Origin: Veillonella sp.
GTDB lineage: Bacteria; Bacillota; Negativicutes; Veillonellales; Veillonellaceae
Direction: 5' to 3'
DNA: 8,636 bases
NCBI GenBank assembly: GCA_019419725.1
Contig: DXZL01000055.1
Location: 1 to 8,636 of the forward strand
Made by a program: the position numbers and the translations under genes. Shown here piece after piece: positions 1-5,643 of this stretch. Positions within the stretch are counted from its first letter, which is position 1; the number at the start of each line of letters is the position of its first letter. The notes under the pieces are model-generated. The model saw only the letters and a list, made by a program, of their open reading frames with translations. It was not told the DNA's origin and ran no database searches.

Positions 1-554
1 AGGACGGGATAAAGCAATTCTTAGAAGCTTTATCTGTTGATACAGAGGCACCAGAGCTAGAGAAAACACCAAGTCGTGTAACAGAATTATATAGTGAATT
101 ATTCAGTGGCGTAGGCCTAGATACAAAATCTGCATGGGGTGAAACATTTAGTACTGATTACAAGGGTCTTGTAGCAGTTACAGGAATTCCCTTTTATTCC
201 ATGTGTGAGCATCACTTGTTACCATTCTTTGGAACCGTTGATATTGTGTATCAACCGAAGGATGGCTGTGTGGCAGGTCTTAGCAAGTTTCAAGATATTG
301 TTAATATCCTTAGCCGGAGGCCGCAACTACAAGAGCGGTTGGCGTCGGAATTAGCAGATGCCATTATGAATGATTTATCTGCTCATGGTGTATTTGTGCG
401 CATTACATCAACACAGTTATGTATGCTCATCAAAGGAACTATGCAGCAAGATTCAAAGGTGATTACATTAGAAAGCCGTGGCGTGCTAGCAGAGACAGGT
501 ACGTTACGTGATGAAGCGTTAGCAATGTTAGGTGGAGGACAGGCAAATGTTTAA
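1..554 (+). CDS. folE: GTP cyclohydrolase I, 5'-partial
   Basis: Cytosolic enzyme that converts GTP to 7,8-dihydroneopterin triphosphate, the first committed step of folate synthesis. The reading frame is open from base 3, giving 183 residues before TAA at 552-554. Compared with the roughly 190-residue Bacillus enzyme, about ten N-terminal residues lie outside the window. The early part (TPSRVTELYSELFSG) matches the family. The zinc-site block SMCEHH has its Cys codon at 204-206 and His codons at 210-215. The blocks GLSKFQDIV and RRPQLQERL follow, and the second zinc Cys (QLCML) is at 420-422. The usual RGVRKPGSKT stretch is replaced by KGTMQQDSKV, a divergence to note, but the zinc ligands are intact. 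The ATG at 201 lies inside SMCEHH and is not the start. It is the first visible gene of the folE-folP-folB-folK operon and overlaps folP by 8 nt. Confidence 0.95.
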   Translation, partial: DGIKQFLEALSVDTEAPELEKTPSRVTELYSELFSGVGLDTKSAWGETFSTDYKGLVAVTGIPFYSMCEHHLLPFFGTVDIVYQPKDGCVAGLSKFQDIVNILSRRPQLQERLASELADAIMNDLSAHGVFVRITSTQLCMLIKGTMQQDSKVITLESRGVLAETGTLRDEALAMLGGGQANV

Positions 555-1380
555 ACGTAGAAATTATACATGGAATGATGGCAAAAGTTTATCTTTGTGC
601 GATCGTACCCTTATCATGGGGATACTCAATGGTACGCCTGACTCTTTCTCTGATGGTGGTAAATTCAACACCCCAGAGGCAGCAGCAGCGCATGTAACAC
701 AAATGATTGAAGATGGCGCTGATATTATCGATTTAGGCGTTGAATCTACGCGTCCAGGCTGCACACCGTTGACAGCAGAAGAAGAAATTGAACGCTTATC
801 TCAATTGATAGATCCTGTACTTAATGCATCTACAGTTCCTGTATCTATCGATACATACCATGCTAAAACTGCAGATTATGCTTTTTCTAAAGGGGCCCAT
901 ATTTTAAATGATGTATGGGGATTACATTATGACCCTGATATGGCAGCAGTAGCAGCAAAATATAAGGTGCCAGTAATCATTATGCACAATAGCAATGACA
1001 CAAATTATGGTGATATCATTGAAGATATGAAGGCATACTTTTTCTTTGCTGTAGATAAAGCCTTAAAGGTTGGTGTAACACCACAACAAATTTGGCTTGA
1101 TCCAGGTATTGGATTTGGTAAAACAGAAGAACAAAATATTGAAGTTATGCAACGTTTAGGTGAGTTAACGGCTTATGAATATCCTATTTTACTTGCTCCT
1201 AGCCGCAAGCGTTTCATCGGTTCTATGTTGGGTGGTTTACCACCAGAAGATCGTGATGAAGGTACGGTAGCTGCTTGTATTACGGGCGTATTCCAAGGTG
1301 TTGATATGGTGCGTGTTCATAATGTGAAAATGCACAAACGTGCCTTGGCTGTAGCCGATGGCCTATTACGAGGTGAATAA
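547..1380 (+). CDS. folP: Dihydropteroate synthase
   Basis: Condenses 6-hydroxymethyl-7,8-dihydropterin pyrophosphate with p-aminobenzoate to give dihydropteroate; this family is the sulfonamide target. The 277-residue TIM-barrel protein is full length. ATG 547 is chosen because GGAGG at 534-538 lies 8 nt upstream; GTG 532 in the same frame would contain that Shine-Dalgarno sequence. Visible motifs are MGILNGTPDSFSDGG (24-38), ESTRPG (66-71), SIDT (100-103, Asp102), ILNDVWG (Asn121), WLDPGIGFGKT (183-193, Asp185), PSRKRF (Lys221) and the C-terminal RVH (Arg256, His258). Two normally conserved positions differ: NVTPDS is NGTPDS, and the usual GGESTRPG is GVESTRPG. The gene overlaps folE by 8 nt and its TAA overlaps the folB ATG (TAATG). 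The function is secure; the effect of the loop changes is unknown. Confidence 0.96.
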   Translation: MFKRRNYTWNDGKSLSLCDRTLIMGILNGTPDSFSDGGKFNTPEAAAAHVTQMIEDGADIIDLGVESTRPGCTPLTAEEEIERLSQLIDPVLNASTVPVSIDTYHAKTADYAFSKGAHILNDVWGLHYDPDMAAVAAKYKVPVIIMHNSNDTNYGDIIEDMKAYFFFAVDKALKVGVTPQQIWLDPGIGFGKTEEQNIEVMQRLGELTAYEYPILLAPSRKRFIGSMLGGLPPEDRDEGTVAACITGVFQGVDMVRVHNVKMHKRALAVADGLLRGE

Positions 1381-1742
1381 TGGATAAAATCGTTTTAAAG
1401 AATATGGCATTTTACGGATTTCATGGGAATTTGGCATCTGAACAAGAACAGGGACAACGATTCTTTGTAGATGTTGAAATTACTACGGATCTTACAAAGG
1501 CCGGTCAAAGTGACCAGTTAGAGGATTCTATCAATTATGTAGAGGTATATGACATTGTAGAATCTGTTATGACTGGAGAAAAACATAATTTGTTAGAACG
1601 GTTGGGTGCACTTATCGCCGATTCTTTATACCAACATTATCAAGGCATTGTTGGCTTATCTGTAACGGTGCGCAAACCATCTGTACCGATTGCAGGTATT
1701 CTAGATTATGTTGAGGTTGTCACTACACGAGGTCAAATTTGA
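1380..1742 (+). CDS. folB: Dihydroneopterin aldolase
   Basis: Cleaves 7,8-dihydroneopterin to 6-hydroxymethyl-7,8-dihydropterin plus glycolaldehyde, feeding FolK. The protein has 120 residues, the usual length for this small oligomeric fold. The N-terminal block FYGFHGNLASEQEQGQRF carries Glu21, equivalent to the pterin-anchoring Glu22 of the Staphylococcus enzyme. INYVEVY holds the conserved Tyr53, NLLERL (70-75) the next conserved segment, and TVRKPSVPI the catalytic Lys99. The ATG shares its A with the folP stop codon (TAATG), and a GAGGTG ribosome-binding site lies at 1370-1375, so translation is probably coupled to folP. Its own TGA overlaps the folK ATG in the same way. Everything expected of the family is present. 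Confidence 0.95.
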   Translation: MDKIVLKNMAFYGFHGNLASEQEQGQRFFVDVEITTDLTKAGQSDQLEDSINYVEVYDIVESVMTGEKHNLLERLGALIADSLYQHYQGIVGLSVTVRKPSVPIAGILDYVEVVTTRGQI

Positions 1743-2215
1743 TGTATACCTATTACATCAGTGTAGGTTCAAATATCGGTGATAAACGGGGGCACATTAA
1801 TTTGGCCCTTCAATCATTACAGGATCATGATGCGGTTTCAAAGGTCATTAGTTCGCCCTTAATCGAAACCGAACCTTGGGGATATACGGAGCAGGATATC
1901 TTTGTTAATGGTATGTGGCTTTGTGAAAGCTCTTTAGCCCCTCATCAAATGTTAAGTTTATTACAGTCCTTAGAACAGGGGGCTGGACGTGAACGACTCA
2001 TTCATTGGGGCCCACGTACATTGGATTTAGATATTGTTTTGGCTTTTGATGAAGACGGGACTATGATTTCCATTTGTGATGAAAGCCTTACTGTACCACA
2101 TCCTTACTTTTGGGATCGTACCTTTGTCTTAGAACCTTTACAAGAGTTGTTACCAACTTTTACATATAAAGGAATGACCATTGGCGAGAGATTGACTCAG
2201 TTAAGTTTATCGTAG
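1742..2215 (+). CDS. folK: 6-hydroxymethyl-7,8-dihydropterin pyrophosphokinase (HPPK)
   Basis: Transfers pyrophosphate from ATP to 6-hydroxymethyl-7,8-dihydropterin, making the substrate of FolP. The 157-residue length is typical of a stand-alone HPPK. Motifs in order are SVGSNIGD (7-14), ETEPWGYTEQDIFVNG (42-57, the substrate loop) and HWGPRTLDLDIVL (88-100), which contains the two magnesium-binding aspartates Asp95 and Asp97. PHPYFWDRTFVLEPL follows. ATG 1742 is chosen: it overlaps the folB stop (TGATG) and lies 8 nt after GAGGT at 1729-1733. A TTG at 1739 is possible but less likely. HPPK is separate from FolP and FolB here, unlike the fused enzymes of some organisms. It is the last recognisable folate gene in the window, and no convincing terminator follows it. 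Confidence 0.95.
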   Translation: MYTYYISVGSNIGDKRGHINLALQSLQDHDAVSKVISSPLIETEPWGYTEQDIFVNGMWLCESSLAPHQMLSLLQSLEQGAGRERLIHWGPRTLDLDIVLAFDEDGTMISICDESLTVPHPYFWDRTFVLEPLQELLPTFTYKGMTIGERLTQLSLS

Positions 2216-2255
2216 ACATTTATAAAATAGTAAACATTAAGGCTGCAGTTGTACC

Positions 2256-2280
2256 TATGAATAGGGATTATATGAATAGG
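2256..2280 (+). repeat. 10-nt direct repeat with 15-nt period in the folK/2342 spacer
   Basis: TATGAATAGG occurs at 2256-2265 and again at 2271-2280. The reverse complement of CCTATGAAT (2254-2262) appears as ATTCATAGG at 2325-2333, just before the next start codon. The 126-nt spacer (2216-2341) holds no clear terminator. The best promoter-like pair is TTGTAC (2249-2254) and TATGAA (2271-2276), 16 nt apart, which is weak. The repeats could be regulator half-sites or chance in AT-rich DNA. Confidence 0.35.
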
Positions 2281-2341
2281 AACATCCTGTAAGCGCAATA
2301 TATTATTACGTTTTATGCTTGGGGATTCATAGGGAGTATAC

Positions 2342-3148
2342 ATGAATATAAAACGTATTGGGCTGTGCGTGCTAGCGTTGATTGTAATGGGCCTGTCCTA
2401 TTGGCTTGCCGTAGGCGGTAATTATGACAGCAAAACAGTGCGTATAGATCCAGAAGAGCATACACTAGTAAATTCTAGTGATGCCATTATTTCAAAACGA
2501 ATATTAGCGATGAAGTCCATGGACTCAAAAGTTTATTTTTTAGGTTATGAAGGCTATGGTATTTATAATCTATCTGATAATACACTTCGGTTGATGCCTA
2601 TTAGCTTCCGTGGTCAACATATAGAGCCACCGAAGACAGAGAATTACCAACGTGGTTTGCGAGAGATTACTACAGTAAAAACTTTCTCTGATTTCAGTAG
2701 TCAAGAACAATCCATACTTAAGGATTTATTGGAATCTACCGATAGAGGGGCTCATTACTATGGTGACTTTTACCATTCTGGTTATGAGTCATCCCTCATC
2801 GATATGAAGGACCAGTATTTTATAACGAATACGGTACGTGCCTTAAAACGTGTCAATCATACATTATATGTATATGATGCGTCAGGGTTTATTATCATTG
2901 ATTTAGATAATCGACGTATACAAGGGTTCTTTAATAATCGTCTCGGTGGGGAAGGACCTAAAGGTGTACCTGATAGCTTGCGTGGCCATTATGGTTCAGA
3001 TTTCACGATGATATATGCATTGTCCAAGTTAGATCCAAAGGATTTGGAGATTTTATGGTCAATGCGAAAGCAATATTTAGAAAAGTCACCACAAGTGATG
3101 GAGAACAAGGATTTATTCCCTCTTAATCTTGATGAGATGACTTTATAG
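2342..3148 (+). CDS. Membrane-anchored or exported protein of unknown function
   Basis: I do not recognise this 268-residue protein. Residues 5-25 form a basic start followed by one hydrophobic helix (IGLCVLALIVMGLSYWLAV), so it is probably a signal anchor or an uncleaved signal peptide. Cys8 lies too early in the helix to be a lipobox. The remaining 240 residues are soluble-looking and rich in Tyr, Asp and Ser. Short beta-like strings recur (KVYFLGYEGYGIYNLSDN; TLYVYDASGFIIIDLDNRR), loosely resembling repeated sensor or propeller blades; this is only an impression. The start is supported by AGGGAG at 2331-2336, 5 nt before the ATG. The stop codon overlaps the ribosome-binding site of the next gene, so the two are very likely co-transcribed. 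Codon use resembles its neighbours, with no sign of decay. Confidence 0.8.
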   Translation: MNIKRIGLCVLALIVMGLSYWLAVGGNYDSKTVRIDPEEHTLVNSSDAIISKRILAMKSMDSKVYFLGYEGYGIYNLSDNTLRLMPISFRGQHIEPPKTENYQRGLREITTVKTFSDFSSQEQSILKDLLESTDRGAHYYGDFYHSGYESSLIDMKDQYFITNTVRALKRVNHTLYVYDASGFIIIDLDNRRIQGFFNNRLGGEGPKGVPDSLRGHYGSDFTMIYALSKLDPKDLEILWSMRKQYLEKSPQVMENKDLFPLNLDEMTL

Positions 3149-3158
3149 GAGGTATATT

Positions 3159-3395
3159 ATGCTTTGGTCAATTATTGTAGGCGGTTTCATTGGTTTTGTA
3201 GCTGGTCGCATTACTAAAAAAGCGCAAAGTATGGGGATTATTCTTCGTGTTATTGCTGGCTTAGTTGGTGCTTCCGTAGGCCAAGCGTTGCTTGGTACAT
3301 GGGGTCCAAGCCTTGCAGGCATGGCATTGATTCCGTCCATCGTTGGTGCAGTTATCGTGATTGCTGTAGTCAGCTTCTTTACTGGACGAGACTAA
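3159..3395 (+). CDS. GlsB/YeaQ/YmgE family small membrane protein
   Basis: A 78-residue very hydrophobic protein with three predicted membrane helices, at about residues 2-17, 25-45 and 52-75. The first contains the family-typical VGGFIGFVAGRI stretch, and basic residues (RITKK) follow it. This pattern matches the transglycosylase-associated (YeaQ/YmgE/GlsB) family. Members are often linked to stress responses, but no enzymatic activity is established, and the family name should not be read as transglycosylase activity. AGGAGG at 3147-3152 lies 6 nt before the ATG and overlaps the stop codon of the preceding unknown gene (10-nt gap), so the two form a small operon. A strong terminator closes the unit 12 nt downstream. 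The family assignment is good; the physiological role is unknown. Confidence 0.85.
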   Translation: MLWSIIVGGFIGFVAGRITKKAQSMGIILRVIAGLVGASVGQALLGTWGPSLAGMALIPSIVGAVIVIAVVSFFTGRD

Positions 3396-3406
3396 TTATA
3401 TAAGGT

Positions 3407-3444
3407 AAGGACTAGTATAGGATTTCCTATACTGGTCTTTTTTT
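3407..3444 (+). terminator. Strong intrinsic terminator
   Basis: A 12-bp stem pairs GACTAGTATAGG (3410-3421) with CCTATACTGGTC (3426-3437), with one G-U pair and an ATTT loop, followed by seven T residues (3438-3444). Upstream AA can pair with the first T residues. It ends the transcript carrying the unknown gene and the GlsB-like gene, and possibly the folate operon as well, since no terminator is seen after folK. Confidence 0.93.
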
Positions 3445-3465
3445 ATCGCTTTATATCCATTTTCC

Positions 3466-3495
3466 TATATACCTATGAGAAAATAGGTATATAAT
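3466..3495 (+). promoter_or_regulatory. Inverted repeat overlapping a consensus -10 box (putative operator/promoter of the dehydrogenase)
   Basis: TATATACCTAT (3466-3476) and ATAGGTATATA (3483-3493) are perfect 11-bp inverted arms around a 6-nt spacer. The right arm runs into TATAAT (3490-3495), a perfect sigma-70-type -10 hexamer. No good -35 hexamer is seen at 16-18 nt, which would fit an activator-dependent or weak promoter. The arrangement suggests a dimeric regulator binding over the promoter. It does not resemble the Rex consensus known to me. A short RNA hairpin is an alternative, but no T-run follows. Confidence 0.5.
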
Positions 3496-3502
3496 AGTTT
3501 AT

Positions 3503-3627
3503 GTATTTTAAATTTAAGGTATATTAATATAGCTTAAGGTTATCGGTTCATATATTTGTAACCGTTGATTTAAGTGGAAGCGTATTAGAGGATAGATATC
3601 TTTTAGTACTACAGGTAGGAGGCCCTT
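3503..3627 (+). other. Long AT-rich leader upstream of the dehydrogenase gene
   Basis: If transcription starts about 7 nt after the -10 box at 3490-3495, the mRNA leader is about 125 nt. It contains the 12-bp palindrome TATATTAATATA (3520-3531). TTAAGGT occurs twice, 20 nt apart (3514-3520, 3534-3540). A two-part stem is possible: CTTAA (3533-3537) with TTAAG (3570-3574), enclosing CGGTT (3544-3548) with AACCG (3560-3564). AGGAGG at 3617-3622 is the ribosome-binding site. I recognise no known riboswitch class. Confidence 0.35.
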
Positions 3628-4575
3628 ATGAAGTTACGTAAAGTAGGTATTATTGGCACTGGACATGTAGGTTCTCATGTAGCATTTTCTCTTGCTCTAC
3701 AAGGTGAAGTAGATGAATTGTATATGATGGATATTGATGAGAAAAAAGCTAAAGCACAAGCCATGGATATCAATGATGCGGTTAGCTATATTCCTCACAA
3801 AGTGACCGCTACTGCTGGCCCAATTGAAGAATGTGGGGATTGCGATGTTCTCGTATTTAGTGCAGGTCCTTTACCAAATTTATACCAAGATCGCTTAGAA
3901 AGTCTTGGTGATACCGTTGAGGTTCTAAAGGATGTTATCCCTCGAATTAAAAAGTCTGGATTTGATGGGTTTATTATTTCTATCTCTAATCCTGCTGACG
4001 TTGTAGCAACTTATTTATGTAAACATTTAAATTGGAATCCTAAACGGATTATTTCCAGCGGTACAGCCTTAGATTCTGCACGGTTACAAAAAGAATTGGC
4101 TCGCATTTTTAATATCAGTAATCGTACAATTACAGCATATTGCTTAGGTGAACATGGCGGTAGTGCTATGGTGCCATGGTCTCATGTATACGTACAAGGA
4201 AAACCTCTCGTAGAATTACAAAAAGAATTGCCTCATAGATTCCCGACACTTGACCATACACAAGTTCTAGATGATGTTAAAATTGGCGGTTATCATGTAT
4301 TGGCCGGTAAAGGTTCCACAGAATTTGGCATTGCCAGTGCAACCACAGAATTAATTCGCGCTGTATTCCATGATGAAAAGAAAGTATTGCCATGTTCTTG
4401 CTATCTAGACGGACAATATGGTGAAGAAGGTATCTTTGCATCTACACCAGCAGTTATTGGTAAAGATGGCATTGAAGATGTATTTGAATTAAAGCTTACT
4501 GAAGAGGAATTAGCTTTATTTAAAAAGTCTTGTGCTGTTATTCGTGAATATGCTCATAAAGCAGAGTCCTTGTAA
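3628..4575 (+). CDS. NAD-dependent L-2-hydroxyacid dehydrogenase (LDH/MDH superfamily, HicDH-like)
   Basis: A cytosolic Rossmann-fold oxidoreductase of 315 residues, the usual family length, that interconverts a 2-oxoacid and an L-2-hydroxyacid with NAD. Visible features are GTGHVG (10-15), Asp35 at the end of the second strand (favouring NAD over NADP), catalytic Arg89, Asn121 in SISNPAD, Asp149 and Arg152 in GTALDSAR, and catalytic His176 in LGEHGGS. The specificity loop is AGPLPNLYQDRLE (79-91). The residue six before Arg89 is Pro83, where lactate dehydrogenases have Gln and malate dehydrogenases have Arg. Segments such as SGFDGFIISISNP, SGTALD, AGKGSTEFGIA and PAVIGKDGI resemble L-2-hydroxyisocaproate dehydrogenase more than classical LDH. 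AGGAGG lies 5 nt before the ATG. The gene stands alone between a terminator and the next promoter. The family is certain; the substrate is not. Confidence 0.88.
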   Translation: MKLRKVGIIGTGHVGSHVAFSLALQGEVDELYMMDIDEKKAKAQAMDINDAVSYIPHKVTATAGPIEECGDCDVLVFSAGPLPNLYQDRLESLGDTVEVLKDVIPRIKKSGFDGFIISISNPADVVATYLCKHLNWNPKRIISSGTALDSARLQKELARIFNISNRTITAYCLGEHGGSAMVPWSHVYVQGKPLVELQKELPHRFPTLDHTQVLDDVKIGGYHVLAGKGSTEFGIASATTELIRAVFHDEKKVLPCSCYLDGQYGEEGIFASTPAVIGKDGIEDVFELKLTEEELALFKKSCAVIREYAHKAESL

Positions 4576-4618
4576 GGCTTCGTATCTGTTATATAAGTCT
4601 AGTGCTGATAAAAACAAA

Positions 4619-4663
4619 TATCTATAGAGAGAGAATATATAAACCTAACAGAAACTATAGATA
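4619..4663 (+). repeat. 9-bp inverted repeat downstream of the dehydrogenase
   Basis: TATCTATAG (4619-4627) and CTATAGATA (4655-4663) are perfect inverted arms with a 27-nt spacer, followed by the T-rich ATTTTATTT. It might serve as a weak transcription end for the dehydrogenase gene, but the stem is AT-rich and the loop is large, so termination is doubtful. Confidence 0.3.
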
Positions 4664-4691
4664 ATTTTATTTAGTCCCTAACAAGGTTCTA

Positions 4692-4700
4692 TGATATAAT
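4692..4700 (+). promoter_or_regulatory. Extended -10 promoter of the divIC-yabR unit
   Basis: TGATATAAT at 4692-4700 is a perfect extended -10 element (TGn plus TATAAT). No convincing -35 hexamer lies 17 nt upstream, which extended -10 promoters tolerate. Transcription would start near 4707, about 40 nt before the divIC-type start codon. The surrounding 11-mer TATGATATAAT recurs upstream of ftsH. Confidence 0.7.
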
Positions 4701-4745
4701 TAAAAAATGACAGTATACAGATGATGAATATTTTTGGGGGACATT

Positions 4746-5078
4746 ATGAGTCAAGACACTATGGAAGTACAACGTCCAAAAAGGCCGCGCAAACGGGTTC
4801 GCCCTAATCGCAAAGCGCAGGATCAACGTATTATCCTCATGTGGATCAAGCGAATTGGTATAGGGATTATGGTGCTGCTATTGTTAGGGCAAGCCTATCG
4901 CTTGGTGGCTGTATATCAAGAAAAACAACATATTGAGCAACAATTGCAAGAATTAAAACAGCGAAATGAAGAATTAGAACAGGAAAAGGCTAAGTTGCAA
5001 GATCCAAAGACCATTGAGGGGGTGGCTCGAGAGGAACTAGGCCTTGTAAAACCTGGTGAAGTACCTTATGTAAAATAA
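4746..5078 (+). CDS. Septum formation initiator, DivIC/FtsB family
   Basis: A 110-residue bitopic membrane protein. These proteins link the division machinery (with FtsL and FtsQ/DivIB partners) to septal wall synthesis. Residues 1-36 are cytoplasmic and very basic (RPKRPRKRVRPNRK). A single membrane helix spans about 36-54. A coiled coil follows at about 57-86 (QQLQELKQRNEELEQEKAKL). The C-terminal block DPKTIEGVAREELGLVKPGE is the family hallmark. ATG 4746 is preferred: GGGGG at 4736-4740 lies 5 nt upstream, and the in-frame TTG at 4734 would include it. A perfect extended -10 lies just upstream and the yabR-like gene follows after 69 nt, as in Bacillus. The symbol could be divIC or ftsB, so none is assigned. 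Confidence 0.9.
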   Translation: MSQDTMEVQRPKRPRKRVRPNRKAQDQRIILMWIKRIGIGIMVLLLLGQAYRLVAVYQEKQHIEQQLQELKQRNEELEQEKAKLQDPKTIEGVAREELGLVKPGEVPYVK

Positions 5079-5147
5079 GGACAACTTTAATAATTTAGAT
5101 TCGCATTAGTTTGTAGTTTGAGGTTTCCGCATTAATTAGGAGGTTGC

Positions 5148-5549
5148 ATGGCAATCGAAGTTGGTAACATTATTGATGGTACCGTATCCGGTATTACAAA
5201 GTTCGGCGTATTTGTTGATTTAGGAGAGAAACAAACAGGTCTAGTTCATATTTCTGAAGTAGCTCATGGGTATGTCGAAGATATTAATACCGTATTAAAG
5301 GTTGAAGATCCAGTAAAGGTTAAGGTTTTATCTATTGAAGGTAACAAAATTGGCCTTTCTATTCGGCAGACACAACCTAAAGAGACAACAAGTGAAGAAC
5401 GACGTCCTCGTCGTGTTCAATCTAAACAAAGCACAGAGGCTTTTGAAGCTAAAATGAAATCATTCTTGCGCGATAGCAATGAACGATTGCATGATTTAAA
5501 ACGCAATACAGAAGGTAAACGCGGAGGCCGAGGTGGTCGTCGAGATTAA
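5148..5549 (+). CDS. yabR: S1-domain RNA-binding protein (YabR-like)
   Basis: A 133-residue protein with one S1 (OB-fold) RNA-binding domain at about residues 4-72. The core motifs VGNIIDGTVSGITKFGVFVDL, here split as VGNIIDG (5-11) and TKFGVFVDL (17-25), are followed by GLVHISEVA and VKVLSIEGNKIGLSIR. The tail is hydrophilic and ends in an RGG-like stretch (GKRGGRGGRRD) likely to contact RNA. Related small S1 proteins are YabR in Bacillus and CvfD in Streptococcus, the latter a post-transcriptional regulator; a similar role here is inferred. AGGAGG at 5138-5143 lies 4 nt before the ATG. It sits directly after the DivIC-type gene, the order conserved in Bacillus. TAA is followed at once by an in-frame TAG. 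Confidence 0.9.
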   Translation: MAIEVGNIIDGTVSGITKFGVFVDLGEKQTGLVHISEVAHGYVEDINTVLKVEDPVKVKVLSIEGNKIGLSIRQTQPKETTSEERRPRRVQSKQSTEAFEAKMKSFLRDSNERLHDLKRNTEGKRGGRGGRRD

Positions 5550-5553
5550 TAGT

Positions 5554-5579
5554 GAGAGATGGCATTAAGCCATCTCTTT
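5554..5579 (+). terminator. Stem-loop after yabR, weak terminator
   Basis: AGAGATGGC (5555-5563) pairs perfectly with GCCATCTCT (5569-5577) around an ATTAA loop, with an extra G-U pair outside. Only TTTACTTA follows, so the T-run is poor. It may end the divIC-yabR transcript partially or protect its 3' end. Its right arm abuts the promoter of the next gene. Confidence 0.6.
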
Positions 5580-5607
5580 ACTTATGTATAGGCTTTCACA
5601 GTATAAT
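5577..5607 (+). promoter_or_regulatory. Candidate promoter of the ppx-tilS-hpt unit
   Basis: TATAAT at 5602-5607 is a perfect -10. The best -35 is TTTACT (5577-5582), matching four of six consensus bases but 19 nt away, so it is suboptimal. Transcription would start near 5614, about 30 nt before the ppx ATG. The -35 overlaps the end of the preceding stem-loop. Confidence 0.55.
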
Positions 5608-5643
5608 AGTGTTAGAGGAATACTAATTATGTAAGGAGCGGTT

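Noticed and set aside
532..546. GTG 532 as start of folP
   Set aside because: It would place the Shine-Dalgarno GGAGG (534-538) inside the gene; ATG 547 has ideal spacing and matches the family N-terminus.
564..764. 66-codon open frame on the minus strand inside folP
   Set aside because: It is antisense to the conserved N-terminus of FolP, has no family features, and its frame is explained by codon bias of the sense gene.
2192..2226. TTGACT (2192-2197) and TATAAA (2221-2226) as a promoter for the unknown gene
   Set aside because: Both hexamers are good, but the 23-nt spacing is too long for a sigma-70-type promoter.
3143..3340. 65-codon open frame on the minus strand opposite the GlsB-like gene
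   Set aside because: The plus-strand frame has a good ribosome-binding site and a recognisable membrane family; the minus frame is a Pro/Ala-rich shadow.
3396..3627. Riboswitch or small RNA gene in the dehydrogenase spacer
   Set aside because: No core motif of a known class is recognisable; only AT-rich repeats and short stems are seen.
4619..4663. Intrinsic terminator after the dehydrogenase
   Set aside because: The 9-bp stem is AT-rich with a 27-nt loop and an interrupted T-run; kept only as a low-confidence repeat.
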